From: an uncultured Bacilli bacterium
GTDB lineage: Bacteria > Bacillota_I > Bacilli_A > RF39 > UBA660
Length of the DNA: 64,000 bases
NCBI GenBank assembly: GCA_934085595.1
Contig: CAKOHK010000003.1
Span: 62,001 to 126,000 of the forward strand
Reading direction: 5' to 3'
Shown: positions 31,554 through 40,982 of the stretch, one piece after another
Layout: each line of letters opens with the position of its first letter
Position numbering within the stretch: position 1 is the stretch's first letter
Program-made: the position numbers and the translations under genes
Notes under the pieces: generated by a model
What the model saw: the letters and a program-made list of their open reading frames with translations, nothing else
Told to the model about the DNA's origin: nothing
Databases searched by the model: none

Positions 31554-32188
31554 AAAAACATAATAAAATGAAAGAAGATGAAATAAAAGAAAATAAAAAT
31601 AATAATTGCAATGATGAATGTGATTGTGGATGTAATGAAGGAAATGAATGTACATGTGAAACAGAAGCAGAAAATAATGCTCAAGGGTGTACAGGGTCAT
31701 GTGATGGATGTTCTGGATGCAGTGTTGATCCTAATATGTTACTTGAATTATTGCAAACTAAAAATCATGATTTAGAAGAAAAATATATTAGATTACAAGC
31801 TGAATATTTGAATTTTAAATCAAGAACTCAAAATGAAATGAGTAAAATGCTTAAATACGAGGGAGAAGATTTAATTAAACAAATATTAACAATCAAAGAT
31901 AATTTTGAGAGAGCTTGTATGCTTGATGACAATGATTTATCTGATGAAGTAAGCAAGTTTCTTAGTGGATTTAAGATGATACTTGGAACACTTAGTAATA
32001 TTCTTGATAGTATAGAAGTTAAAGAAATAGATTGTTTAGGTAAAGAATTTGATCCTCATTATGAAGAAGCTGTTCTTACTGAACATGATGAGAGTAAACC
32101 TGCTAATGTTGTTCTTGAAGTATATACTAAAGGGTATATGTATAAAGATAAATTATTAAGACCTGCTATGGTTAAAGTTAATAAATAA
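31550..32188 (+). CDS. grpE: Nucleotide exchange factor GrpE with Cys-rich N-terminus
   Basis: The product is 212 residues. From about residue 62 it is a normal GrpE: long coiled coil (LLELLQTKNHDLEEKYIRLQAEYLNFKSRT), then the beta domain with EFDPHYEEAV and VLEVYTKGYMYKDKLLRPAMVKV. It promotes ADP release from DnaK. The first 60 residues are unusual, with ten cysteines in short patterns such as CDCGC, CTC and CTGSCDGCSGC inside an acidic Asn-rich stretch. That spacing looks metal-binding or redox-active and is not part of classical GrpE. It overlaps hrcA by 4 nt. Confidence 0.93.
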   Translation: MKKHNKMKEDEIKENKNNNCNDECDCGCNEGNECTCETEAENNAQGCTGSCDGCSGCSVDPNMLLELLQTKNHDLEEKYIRLQAEYLNFKSRTQNEMSKMLKYEGEDLIKQILTIKDNFERACMLDDNDLSDEVSKFLSGFKMILGTLSNILDSIEVKEIDCLGKEFDPHYEEAVLTEHDESKPANVVLEVYTKGYMYKDKLLRPAMVKVNK

Positions 32189-32205
32189 AAAAGGAGAGAT
32201 ATATT

Positions 32206-34044
32206 ATGAGTAAAATAAATAAAGTTATTGGTATAGATTTAGGAACTACAAATAGTTGTGTTGCAGTTCTTGAAGGTGGGGAACCTAAGGTTATCCCTAA
32301 TGCTGAAGGAAATAGAACAACTCCTTCAGTAGTAAGTTTTAAAAATGGAGAAGTTAGAGTAGGAGATGTTGCTAAGAGAGAAGCACAAACTAATACTAAT
32401 GTAATTAGTTCTATTAAGAGATTAATGGGAACTAGTGAAAAAGTAGAAGCTGAGGGAAAAGAATATACTCCTGAAGAAATTAGTGCTAAAATCTTAATGA
32501 ACTTAAAGGCTACTGCTGAAGCATATTTAGGTGGTGAAGTAAGTAAAGCTGTTATTACAGTTCCTGCATATTTTAATGATGCTCAAAGACAAGCTACTAA
32601 AAATGCTGGTAAAATTGCTGGACTTGAAGTTGAAAGAATTATAAACGAACCAACTGCTGCTGCTCTTGCATATGGACTTGATAAACAAGAAAATGCACAT
32701 ACAGTTCTTGTATATGATTTAGGTGGAGGTACATTTGATGTATCAATATTAGAACTTGGTGATGGTGTATTTGAAGTTAAAGCTACAAGTGGTAATAATA
32801 AACTTGGTGGTGATGACTTTGATAAGAGAATTATGGATTATCTAATTGATAATTTTAAGAAAGAAAATGGTATTGATTTATCTAAAGATAAACTTGCTAT
32901 GCAAAGACTTAAAGAAGGTGCTGAAAAAGCTAAGAAAGATCTTAGTGGAGTTAAATCAACTCAAATTAGTTTACCATTTATAACTCAAGGAGAAAGTGGA
33001 CCTCTTCATTTAGATGTTACATTAACAAGAGCTAAGTTTGAAGAATTAATTAGTGATTTAGTAGAATCTACTCGTAAACCAGTTAGAGATGCTATGAAAG
33101 AGGCTAAACTTGATAAGAATGGTATTGATAAAGTGCTATTAGTTGGTGGTTCTACAAGAATACCTTGTGTTCAAGAATTAGTTAAAGAAGAACTTGGAAA
33201 AGAACCTAGTAAAGAAGTTAATCCTGATGAAGTAGTTGCTATGGGTGCTGCTATTCAAGGTGGTGTTCTTACTGGTGAAGTAGATGATTTAGTACTTTTA
33301 GATGTTACACCACTTAGTCTTGGTATAGAGACACTTGGTAATGTTATGACAGTATTAATTCCAAGAAATACTACTATTCCAACTACAAAATCTCAGGTAT
33401 TTAGTACTGCTGCTGATAATCAACCTGCTGTTGATATTCATGTATTACAAGGTGAAAGACCTATGGCTGCCGATAATAAAACACTTGGACACTTCCAACT
33501 TACTAATATTCCACCAGCTCCAAGAGGTGTACCTCAAATAGAAGTATCATTTGATATAGATGCTAATGGTATTGTTAATGTTAAAGCTAAAGATTTAGGT
33601 ACTAATAAAGAACAATCTATTACTATTACAGCATCATCTAATTTAAGTGATGAAGAAATAGATAAGATGGTTAAGGAAGCTGAAGCTAATAGGGAAGAAG
33701 ATAAGAAGAGAAAAGAAGAAGCAGATGTTAAGAATGATGCTGAACAATTAATATTTACTACTGAAAAATCATTAAAAGATTTTGGTGATAAAGTTCAAGA
33801 TTCTGAAAAGAAGGAAGTAGAAGAATTAGTTAAAGACTTAAAAGAAAAACTTGAAAAGAATAATACAGATGAAATTAAAGATGCTACAAGTAAATTAAGT
33901 GAAAAAGTTATGGCTATGTCTTCTAGAATATATGAAGCACAAGCTAAAGAAAACCAAGCCAATGCTAATAATAGTGCTGAAGAACCTAAAGAAGAAACTA
34001 AAAAAGATAGTAATGTTAAAGACGCTGAATACGAAGAAAAATAA
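32206..34044 (+). CDS. dnaK: Chaperone DnaK (Hsp70)
   Basis: The 612-residue product has IGIDLGTTNSCVAV at the N-terminus, VYDLGGGTFDVSILELG, and VLLVGGSTRIPCVQELV in the ATPase domain. The linker DDLVLLDVTPLSLGIET and substrate-binding domain follow, with a Lys/Glu/Asn-rich helical lid and tail at the C-terminus. It folds and protects proteins with GrpE and DnaJ, both encoded next to it. AAGGAGAG precedes the start. A hairpin follows the stop codon, separating it partly from pepF. Confidence 0.98.
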   Translation: MSKINKVIGIDLGTTNSCVAVLEGGEPKVIPNAEGNRTTPSVVSFKNGEVRVGDVAKREAQTNTNVISSIKRLMGTSEKVEAEGKEYTPEEISAKILMNLKATAEAYLGGEVSKAVITVPAYFNDAQRQATKNAGKIAGLEVERIINEPTAAALAYGLDKQENAHTVLVYDLGGGTFDVSILELGDGVFEVKATSGNNKLGGDDFDKRIMDYLIDNFKKENGIDLSKDKLAMQRLKEGAEKAKKDLSGVKSTQISLPFITQGESGPLHLDVTLTRAKFEELISDLVESTRKPVRDAMKEAKLDKNGIDKVLLVGGSTRIPCVQELVKEELGKEPSKEVNPDEVVAMGAAIQGGVLTGEVDDLVLLDVTPLSLGIETLGNVMTVLIPRNTTIPTTKSQVFSTAADNQPAVDIHVLQGERPMAADNKTLGHFQLTNIPPAPRGVPQIEVSFDIDANGIVNVKAKDLGTNKEQSITITASSNLSDEEIDKMVKEAEANREEDKKRKEEADVKNDAEQLIFTTEKSLKDFGDKVQDSEKKEVEELVKDLKEKLEKNNTDEIKDATSKLSEKVMAMSSRIYEAQAKENQANANNSAEEPKEETKKDSNVKDAEYEEK

Positions 34045-34048
34045 TAAT

Positions 34049-34068
34049 AGGGCTCTATTAAGAGCCCT
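34049..34068 (+). terminator. Hairpin after dnaK
   Basis: An 8-bp GC-rich perfect stem AGGGCTCT/AGAGCCCT has the loop ATTA, but only a weak T tail (TAATTAG). It may stop only part of the transcripts, giving more DnaK than the downstream genes. Confidence 0.55.
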
Positions 34069-34090
34069 TAATTAGTATAATGAGGTATAT

Positions 34091-35866
34091 ATGGATAAAT
34101 ATAAATGGGATTTAAGTAAAATATTCAAGGATGAAAAAGAGTTTTATGATACTCTTAAGAAGATTGAAATTAATTTAACTAAATTAAGTGAATATAAAGG
34201 ACATATTCTTGATAGTAAAAATAGTTTATATGAGTTTTATACACTTGATGATGAAACTGGTTTGTTATGTGATAGAGTATATGTTTATTCTTATCTTGGA
34301 TATTATGATAATACTAGTGATGTTAAGTTTCAAGAGTATAAAGAAAAAGCTACTAGTATAGTTCATAAGTATTCTACTGTAGTTAGTTTTGTTATTCCAG
34401 AACTTCAAAGTAAAGAATATGAATATGTACTTAAATTAATAGATGGAGATTCTAGATTTGATAAATATAGATTTAGTTTAGAAAACATATATAGGTTTAA
34501 GAAGCATGTTCTTAGTAGTGAAGAAGAAAAGTTATTAAGTGAAGTATCTAATGTGTTTTCATCTAGTCATGATGCGTTTGTGGCACTTAATAATACTGAT
34601 GTAACTTTTGATAATATTAAAGATGAAAATAATAAGAGTGTTAAACTTACATCATCTAATTATAGTAAATATATTACTTCTAAAGATGAAAGAGTTAGAA
34701 AAGATGCATTTAGTAGTTTAATTAAGTTTTATAAAAAGCATATTAATACAATTGGTTCTCTATATTTAGGACAAATTAAATCTGATACTATATGCAGCAA
34801 AGTTAGAAAATATGATAGTAGTATTAGCAGTAGTTTATTTAATGATAATATATCAGTAGAGTTATATGATAATTTAATTAAATGTACTGTTTCTAATTTA
34901 GATATTCTTAAAAAATACTATGATATTAAGTCTAGAGTTTTAGGTAAGAAGTTACATATTTATGATACATATGTTAATATTTCTTCACTAGAAGAAAAAA
35001 ATATTTCTTTTGAGGAAGGAGTAGAGCTTGTTAATAAAGCATTAAAAGTACTTGGAGAAGATTATCTTCGTGAGTTTAATAATATTATTAATAGTAACTG
35101 TGTTGATGTTTATCCTAAAGATAATAAGAGAAGTGGTGCTTATGAGTGGGGAACTTATGGAGTAAGTCCTTATGTATCACTTAATTATGAAAATAATATA
35201 GAAAGTGTTAGTACTCTTGCTCATGAAATGGGACATGCAATGCATACTTATTATTCTAATTTAAATCAAGATTATAATAATGCAAATTATCCTATATTTT
35301 TAGCTGAAATAGCATCTACTGTTAATGAAGTGTTACTTTCAGAATATTTAATTAATAATACTAGTGATATAGATGAGAAAATATATTATTTAAATGAGTT
35401 TATAGATAAGTTTAAGGGTACAGTATTTAGACAAGTTATGTTTGCTACCTTTGAAAAAGGGATTCATGAGAAATATGAGAATAATGAAGCTATTACTCCA
35501 TCAGTATTATGTGATGAATATTATAAATTAAATCAATTATATTTTAGTCCTAGTGTTATAGTAGATGATGATATTAAGTATGAATGGGCTAGAATACCTC
35601 ATTTTTATAGTTCGTTTTATGTTTATAAATATGCTACTGGATTTATAAGTGCACTTGTAATAGCAAGTAAACTTATTAATAATGAAAGTGGTTTTAGAGA
35701 TAAATATATTAAGTTTTTAAGTAGTGGTGGATCTGATTATCCTTTAGATATTTTAAAAGAATTAGGTATAGATTTGAATGATTATAATACTATAAATGGT
35801 GCTTTTGATATTTTAAAGAATAAAGTAGATTTATTACAAGAATATTTAGATAGAAAAGGTGTTTAA
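34091..35866 (+). CDS. pepF: Oligoendopeptidase F (M3 metallopeptidase)
   Basis: The 591-residue product has the zinc site HEMGHAMHTYYS (HExxH) in the C-terminal half, with the third ligand region NYPIFLAEIASTVNE downstream. The N-terminus WDLSKIFKDEKEFYDTLKKIE and the late RIPHFYSSFYVYKYATGFISA are diagnostic of PepF. It cuts peptides of about 7-17 residues in the cytoplasm. It lies between dnaK and dnaJ, one nucleotide before dnaJ, an unusual place that may link peptide turnover to heat shock. A weak TGAGG is near the start. Confidence 0.93.
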   Translation: MDKYKWDLSKIFKDEKEFYDTLKKIEINLTKLSEYKGHILDSKNSLYEFYTLDDETGLLCDRVYVYSYLGYYDNTSDVKFQEYKEKATSIVHKYSTVVSFVIPELQSKEYEYVLKLIDGDSRFDKYRFSLENIYRFKKHVLSSEEEKLLSEVSNVFSSSHDAFVALNNTDVTFDNIKDENNKSVKLTSSNYSKYITSKDERVRKDAFSSLIKFYKKHINTIGSLYLGQIKSDTICSKVRKYDSSISSSLFNDNISVELYDNLIKCTVSNLDILKKYYDIKSRVLGKKLHIYDTYVNISSLEEKNISFEEGVELVNKALKVLGEDYLREFNNIINSNCVDVYPKDNKRSGAYEWGTYGVSPYVSLNYENNIESVSTLAHEMGHAMHTYYSNLNQDYNNANYPIFLAEIASTVNEVLLSEYLINNTSDIDEKIYYLNEFIDKFKGTVFRQVMFATFEKGIHEKYENNEAITPSVLCDEYYKLNQLYFSPSVIVDDDIKYEWARIPHFYSSFYVYKYATGFISALVIASKLINNESGFRDKYIKFLSSGGSDYPLDILKELGIDLNDYNTINGAFDILKNKVDLLQEYLDRKGV

Positions 35867-35867
35867 T

Positions 35868-37016
35868 ATGGCAAAGAGAGATTATTATGAAGTTTTAGGT
35901 GTTTCTAAGGATGCTAGTGATGCTGAGATAAAGTCTGCTTTTAGAAAAAAAGCTAAAGAGTTTCATCCGGATTTAAATAAGAGTCCTGATGCTCCTGAAA
36001 AGTTTAAAGAAGCACAAGAAGCATATGCTTGCTTATCTGATAAAGATAAGAGAAGTCAATATGATAAATATGGTCATGCTGCGTTTGAAAATCCTTATGG
36101 TAATGCAGGTGGTCAAGGCTTCGGCGGATTTGGAGGAAATTATAGTTCTGGTAATCCATTTGGAGATTTTGGCTTTGATGATATTTTTGATAATATTTTT
36201 TCTGGTGGATTTGGTTCATCTTTCTCTTCCGGTTCTAGAAAAAGTTCAAGGGCTAGCAGAGGCAATGATACTTTATATGGAATGAAGATTGATTTCATGG
36301 AAGCTGCTTATGGATGTAAGAAGGATATAGAACTTACTCTTGAAGATAAGTGTGATGAATGTAATGGTCTTGGTGGACATGACGCTAAAACATGTAGTGA
36401 GTGTGGAGGGTCAGGTTATACTGTAAAGCAAGCTAGTACATTATTTGGTACTTTTCAAACTAAAACTGTTTGTCCTAATTGTAATGGTTCTGGACAAGAG
36501 TTTAAGAGTAAATGTTCAAAGTGTAAAGGAACAGGTAAAGTTAAGAAGACAAAAGAAATTACTATAGATATACCTGCTGGGATTGAAGATGGACAACAAT
36601 TAAGACTAGCTGGTAAAGGGGAAGCTGGAAGTAATGGTGGGCCTAATGGAGACTTATATATAGAAATTAAAGTCTTACCTCATGAGTTTTATAAAAGAGA
36701 TGGTAATGATATATATATAGATTTACCAGTTACAATTACTGATTTATGTTTAGGATGTAAAAAAAGTGTAAAAACTTTAGATGGAACTGTTGAGATTAAA
36801 ATTAAAGAAGGAAGTCAACCTGGAGATATACTTAGAATAAAATCTAAGGGAATCAACAATCCAGATTCATGGAAAAAAGGAGATTTCTATTGTACTTTAA
36901 AATTAATTATACCAACTAGTCTTTCAAGAAAACAAAAAGGATTACTAGAAGAACTTAGTGAGACTGACTTGGAAGATGAAGAAGAGATTAAGAAGTTTAA
37001 TAGTTTTAATAAATAA
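35868..37016 (+). CDS. dnaJ: Chaperone DnaJ (Hsp40)
   Basis: The product is 382 residues. The start at 35868 (MAKRDYYEVLGVS) is the standard DnaJ N-terminus, with AAAGGTG upstream in the end of pepF. J domain (1-68) with HPD in EFHPDLN; Gly/Phe-rich region (about 75-125); four zinc-finger repeats CDECNGLG, CSECGGSG, CPNCNGSG and CSKCKGTG; then the two beta-barrel client-binding domains. It delivers clients to DnaK and stimulates its ATPase. A terminator overlaps the stop codon. Confidence 0.97.
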   Translation: MAKRDYYEVLGVSKDASDAEIKSAFRKKAKEFHPDLNKSPDAPEKFKEAQEAYACLSDKDKRSQYDKYGHAAFENPYGNAGGQGFGGFGGNYSSGNPFGDFGFDDIFDNIFSGGFGSSFSSGSRKSSRASRGNDTLYGMKIDFMEAAYGCKKDIELTLEDKCDECNGLGGHDAKTCSECGGSGYTVKQASTLFGTFQTKTVCPNCNGSGQEFKSKCSKCKGTGKVKKTKEITIDIPAGIEDGQQLRLAGKGEAGSNGGPNGDLYIEIKVLPHEFYKRDGNDIYIDLPVTITDLCLGCKKSVKTLDGTVEIKIKEGSQPGDILRIKSKGINNPDSWKKGDFYCTLKLIIPTSLSRKQKGLLEELSETDLEDEEEIKKFNSFNK

Positions 37017-37037
37017 GTAGAGTTGCTTCTACTTTTT
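37015..37037 (+). terminator. Terminator after dnaJ
   Basis: A 7-bp stem AAGTAGA/TCTACTT (37015-37021 with 37028-37034) is followed by TTTTATT. Confidence 0.65.
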
Positions 37038-37072
37038 ATTATGAAAAAATGTTTCAAATTGATATAAATAAA

Positions 37073-37100
37073 TTGAATTATATGCAAAAAGTGGTATAAT
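37073..37100 (+). promoter_or_regulatory. SigA promoter of dnaG-rpoD
   Basis: TTGAAT (37073-37078), 16-nt spacer ending TGG, perfect TATAAT (37095-37100): an extended -10 promoter. About 75 nt of leader follow before dnaG. Confidence 0.65.
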
Positions 37101-37180
37101 ATGAAGAAAATTAAAGAAAAATGATTAAAAAAGAAGTGTTATGTTAAAAAATATCGTATATATATTATGGAGGGCTAAAG

Positions 37181-38926
37181 ATGCAGTATATTTCTAAAGA
37201 ATTAATAGATAGTATTAAATCTCAAAATGATATTGTTGATGTTATTGGTAGTTATATAGATTTAAATGATAAAAATAAAGCTTTATGTCCATTTCATAAT
37301 GATCATAGTCCTTCGTTTAGTGTACATAAAGATAAACAAATATATAAATGCTTTTCTTGCGGAGAGAGTGGCAACGTTATTACATTTGTACAAAAGATAG
37401 AGAACTGTACTTATCTTGAAGCACTTGAGAAACTTGCTGCTAGAGTTGGAATTAAACTTAATATAAATACTAAGCCTAAAGTAAATGAAAGTTTTAAGAA
37501 ATATTATGATATTAATAATTTAGTGTGTAGTTTTTATAAAAATAATTTACTTTCTAGTGATGGAAAATTAGCTAGTGAATATTTAAAGAAAAGAAAAATA
37601 ACTACTGAGATGATTAATACTTTTGATATAGGACTTTCTCTTGATAGTGATAAAATGACTAAGATACTTTCAAGTAAGAAGTATGAAGAAAGTGATTTAA
37701 TAAGTATAGATGTATCTAAAGATTTTAATGGTACTTTATATGATTCACTTCAGAATAGAATTGCTTTTCCTATTAAAGATGAAAATGGAAATGTAACTGG
37801 ATTTTCTGGAAGAAAATATTTAGAAAGTGATTTAAAAAATGATACATTACCTAAATACTATAATACTCGTGAAACTAAAATATTTAATAAAGGGGCTATG
37901 TTTTATAATATAAATAATGCTCTTAATGAAATTAAAAAGAAAAAAGAGATTATTATATGTGAAGGACAGATGGACGCTATTAGAGTATATAGTATAGGAT
38001 ATAAAAATGTTGTTGCTTTAATGGGAACTGCTTTGACACATGAACATATAGTTAAAATACAAAAATATAAATGTAAAGTAATTCTTAATTTAGATCAAGA
38101 TGATGCTGGTAAAAATGGAACTATAAATGATGGGGAAGAACTCATTAAAAATAATATTGATGTTAGTGTTATTGTGTTTGATGATTATAAAGATAGTGAT
38201 GAGTTTATTCTTAATAAAGGAAAAGATTCATTTGATAAAGCATATAATAATAGATTATCTTATATAGATTTTAAACTTAAGTATTTAAAAGATAAAAATA
38301 CACTTAAAGATGCTGGTGAAATTAGTATATATATAAATGAAGCTATTAAGGCTATTAATGAAATAAATGATGATATATTAAGAGAACTTAAAATTAAAGA
38401 ATTATCTAAAGAGTTTGATATAGATGAATCTGTTATAAGAAATAAAATTGTTAATAAAATTAAAGAAAGTGTTCCTTTAAAAAAAGAAGTAGTTAAGAAT
38501 AAAAAATATAATAAATATGATTTAAGTGAAATTAGGATATTATATTTAATGCTTAATTATGAAGAGATAATAAATGTATTTGAAAATAGACTTGGTTCTC
38601 TTATAAATGATGATAGAAGTATGCTTGCTTATAAGATAATGGAGTTTAGAAATGATTATGGATACTTTAGTTATAGTGATTTTATAGATTATATAAAAGA
38701 TGATGAAAAATTAATAAATGTTTTAAATGAAGTAAATATGTGTTATAATAAGGAAACTTATTGTGATGAGGAACTTGATGATTATATAAATACTATTAAA
38801 GAATATTCAGTTAAGATGCTTAAAAAGAAATATGAAAGACAGATGAATGAGACTTTAGATATCAATAAAAAAATAGAATTATTAAAGAAAATAGAAAATA
38901 TAAATAAGGAAGTGTTAGAATGGTAA
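37181..38926 (+). CDS. dnaG: DNA primase
   Basis: The 581-residue product has an N-terminal CHC2 zinc finger CPFHNDHSPSFSV...YKCFSCGESG (about residues 33-62), the central Toprim domain with IIICEGQMDAIRVY and LNLDQDDAGK, and a C-terminal helicase-binding region. It makes RNA primers for replication on DnaB-unwound DNA. GGAGGG precedes the ATG. It overlaps rpoD by 7 nt; the dnaG-rpoD pair is the macromolecular synthesis operon order of Firmicutes, without rpsU in front. Confidence 0.96.
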   Translation: MQYISKELIDSIKSQNDIVDVIGSYIDLNDKNKALCPFHNDHSPSFSVHKDKQIYKCFSCGESGNVITFVQKIENCTYLEALEKLAARVGIKLNINTKPKVNESFKKYYDINNLVCSFYKNNLLSSDGKLASEYLKKRKITTEMINTFDIGLSLDSDKMTKILSSKKYEESDLISIDVSKDFNGTLYDSLQNRIAFPIKDENGNVTGFSGRKYLESDLKNDTLPKYYNTRETKIFNKGAMFYNINNALNEIKKKKEIIICEGQMDAIRVYSIGYKNVVALMGTALTHEHIVKIQKYKCKVILNLDQDDAGKNGTINDGEELIKNNIDVSVIVFDDYKDSDEFILNKGKDSFDKAYNNRLSYIDFKLKYLKDKNTLKDAGEISIYINEAIKAINEINDDILRELKIKELSKEFDIDESVIRNKIVNKIKESVPLKKEVVKNKKYNKYDLSEIRILYLMLNYEEIINVFENRLGSLINDDRSMLAYKIMEFRNDYGYFSYSDFIDYIKDDEKLINVLNEVNMCYNKETYCDEELDDYINTIKEYSVKMLKKKYERQMNETLDINKKIELLKKIENINKEVLEW

Positions 38927-40017
38927 ATAATATTATTAAAACTTTAGATGAAAGAATTGATGAATTAGTAGAGGAAGGAAAGAAACAAGGCTTTTTAACT
39001 TATGAACAAATAATAAAGAAAACTAATGATTTAGAGTTAGATGCTAATGATTTAGATAAACTTTATAATACTTTGACTGAAAATGGTATTGAAGTTAAAA
39101 GTGAAGATGAAGATGATAATGGAAGTATTGATACTAATATAGATGATATTGTTATAGATGATGTTGCTGAAGAAAGTAAAGATATGTCTGTTAATGATAA
39201 TGTTAGGATGTATTTAAAAGAGATTGGTAAAATTAGTTTGCTTTCTTTAGAAGAAGAACAAGAGTTATCTAAGAGAGTTGCTGAAGGGGATGAACAAGCT
39301 AAGAAAATACTTGCTGAATCTAACTTACGTTTAGTTGTATCAATTGCTAAGAGATATGTTGGTAGAGGACTTTTATTTCTTGATTTAATTCAGGAAGGTA
39401 ATATTGGACTTATGAAGGCTGTTGAGAAGTTCGATTATGGAAAAGGATATAAGTTTAGTACTTATGCTACTTGGTGGATTAGACAAGCTATAACAAGAGC
39501 ACTTGCTGATCAAGCTAGAACTATTAGAGTTCCTGTACATATGGTTGAAACTATAAATAAAATGGCTAGAATAGAAAGACAAATGACACTTGAATTAAAT
39601 AGAGAACCAACTGATGCTGAATTATCTAAGAAAATGGGACTTTCAGTAGAAAAGATAGCTGAAATAAGAAAAATAAGTCAAGATCCTGTTTCGTTAGAAA
39701 CACCAATTGGAGAAGAAGAAGATTCACATTTAGGAGATTTCCTTGCTGATGAAAGAACTATGTCTCCTGAAGAGTTTGCTACATATGAAATATTAAAAGA
39801 TGAATTAAAACAAGTACTTGATACATTAACAGTTAGAGAAAAAGAAGTATTAGAACTTAGATTTGGTTTATTTGATGGATCTAGTCATACTTTAGAAGAA
39901 GTTGGAAAACAGTTTAAAGTTACTAGAGAAAGAATTAGACAAATAGAAGCTAAAGCTTTAAGAAAATTAAGACATCCATCTAGAGCTAAAAAATTAAAGG
40001 ATTTCTTAATTGACTAG
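38920..40017 (+). CDS. rpoD: RNA polymerase primary sigma factor SigA (RpoD)
   Basis: The 365-residue product, with a short region 1.1, has region 1.2 VNDNVRMYLKEIGKISLLSLEEE, region 2 NLRLVVSIAKRYVGRGLLFLDLIQEGNIGLMKAVEKFDY...YKFSTYATWWIRQAITRALADQARTIR, region 3, and region 4 ending EEVGKQFKVTRERIRQIEAKALRKLRHPSR. It directs RNA polymerase to TTGACA/TATAAT promoters like those marked across this window. It overlaps dnaG at its start and trmK at its end, so all three are co-transcribed. Confidence 0.98.
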   Translation: MVNNIIKTLDERIDELVEEGKKQGFLTYEQIIKKTNDLELDANDLDKLYNTLTENGIEVKSEDEDDNGSIDTNIDDIVIDDVAEESKDMSVNDNVRMYLKEIGKISLLSLEEEQELSKRVAEGDEQAKKILAESNLRLVVSIAKRYVGRGLLFLDLIQEGNIGLMKAVEKFDYGKGYKFSTYATWWIRQAITRALADQARTIRVPVHMVETINKMARIERQMTLELNREPTDAELSKKMGLSVEKIAEIRKISQDPVSLETPIGEEEDSHLGDFLADERTMSPEEFATYEILKDELKQVLDTLTVREKEVLELRFGLFDGSSHTLEEVGKQFKVTRERIRQIEAKALRKLRHPSRAKKLKDFLID

Positions 40018-40627
40018 AATAGATGAGATATCGTTATTAATAAATGATAATGATATAGTGGCGGATATTGGTTGTGATCAGGCTTTACTTGGGATTAAAC
40101 TTGCTAAAAGAGGTATTAAGTCATATGGAAGTGATATTAGTAATAAAGTTATAGAAAAAGCTAAAGAAAAGATAAATAATCTTAAACTTAGTGATTATAT
40201 ATCTTTAAATGTAAGTAATGGATTAGAAAATATTAGTAGTGATGTTAATACACTTGTTTTAGCTGGTATGGGAGCTTATACAATATGTGATATAATATCT
40301 AAAAGTAACAGAAAATATCAAAAGATAATTACTGTATCTAATACTGATTATGATTATTTAAGAAATAATATGAATAATATGGGATATAGTATTAAACTTG
40401 AGAAAGTAGTTTATGATAAAGGAAAATACTATATAATAATAGTTTTTGAACCTGGGAATATTAAATATAATTCTAAAGAATTAATGATAGGTGTTAATGT
40501 TATAAAAGATGAAATATATTTTAAATATAAAGAATATATAATAAATAAATTATATAAAATTAAAGATAAATCTAATAATTCTAATGATAATGTTAATGAG
40601 TTTATAAAGTATTTAGAAAGTGAGTAA
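40010..40627 (+). CDS. trmK: tRNA (adenine(22)-N1)-methyltransferase TrmK
   Basis: The 205-residue product is a class I SAM methyltransferase with VADIGCDQALLGIKLAKRG (SAM loop), YGSDISNKVIEKAKEK and VLAGMGAYTICDII. The DxGxDxA start and the position right after rpoD are typical of TrmK (YqfN), which makes m1A22 in some tRNAs. It starts at a TTG (40010) overlapping the rpoD end, because no suitable ATG exists before the SAM motif and AAAGGA lies about 9 nt upstream. A terminator overlaps the stop. Confidence 0.88.
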   Translation: MTRIDEISLLINDNDIVADIGCDQALLGIKLAKRGIKSYGSDISNKVIEKAKEKINNLKLSDYISLNVSNGLENISSDVNTLVLAGMGAYTICDIISKSNRKYQKIITVSNTDYDYLRNNMNNMGYSIKLEKVVYDKGKYYIIIVFEPGNIKYNSKELMIGVNVIKDEIYFKYKEYIINKLYKIKDKSNNSNDNVNEFIKYLESE

Positions 40628-40639
40628 TATCACTTTTTT
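40617..40639 (+). terminator. Terminator after trmK
   Basis: A 7-bp stem AAAGTGA/TCACTTT (40617-40623 with 40630-40636) is followed by T residues. Confidence 0.7.
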
Positions 40640-40659
40640 ATTTGTTTATTTAAAAGTAA

Positions 40660-40688
40660 TTGAAATGTTTTAATTAGTGTGTTAGAAT
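40660..40688 (+). promoter_or_regulatory. SigA promoter with extended -10
   Basis: TTGAAA (40660-40665), 17-nt spacer ending TGT, TAGAAT (40683-40688). It starts the 40719-42502 gene group. Confidence 0.6.
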
Positions 40689-40718
40689 TAAATATAAGAT
40701 AGAAAGGTATGTGGGTGT

Positions 40719-40973
40719 ATGAATAAGGTTAATATTCAAAATATGGATGGTACGATGGAGGAAGTAGAATTAATTAATTCATTTAAGATTAATTCTATAG
40801 GTAAGAACTTTGTTATTTTATCTAAGGGTGAATCAGTTAAAGAAGGTATGAGTAAAATATATATTTCAGAGGTTGTTGAAACTAGTCCTGGTATGTATAA
40901 ACTTGTTGGTATACAAGATGCTGATATATGGAATAAAGTTAAAGTTGCTATGAAAGAAATTGTGGAAAGTTAG
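40719..40973 (+). CDS. Small DUF1292-like protein
   Basis: The 84-residue product has a beta-rich pattern with NMDGTMEEVELINSFKI, NFVILSKGE, KIYISEVVET and YKLVGIQDADIWNKVKVAMKEIVES. This resembles the DUF1292/YrzB type (acidic small proteins with an EEV...F..N...YVIL core), but similarity is by eye only. There is no signal peptide. It lies at the head of an operon with a low-complexity protein gene 9 nt downstream. Function unknown. Confidence 0.55.
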   Translation: MNKVNIQNMDGTMEEVELINSFKINSIGKNFVILSKGESVKEGMSKIYISEVVETSPGMYKLVGIQDADIWNKVKVAMKEIVES

Positions 40974-40982
40974 GTGTTTGAA

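Noticed and set aside
31202..31684. Long open frame on the minus strand opposite hrcA/grpE.
   Set aside because: Ser/Thr/Phe/Ile-rich shadow of a well-supported coding region; no ribosome site.
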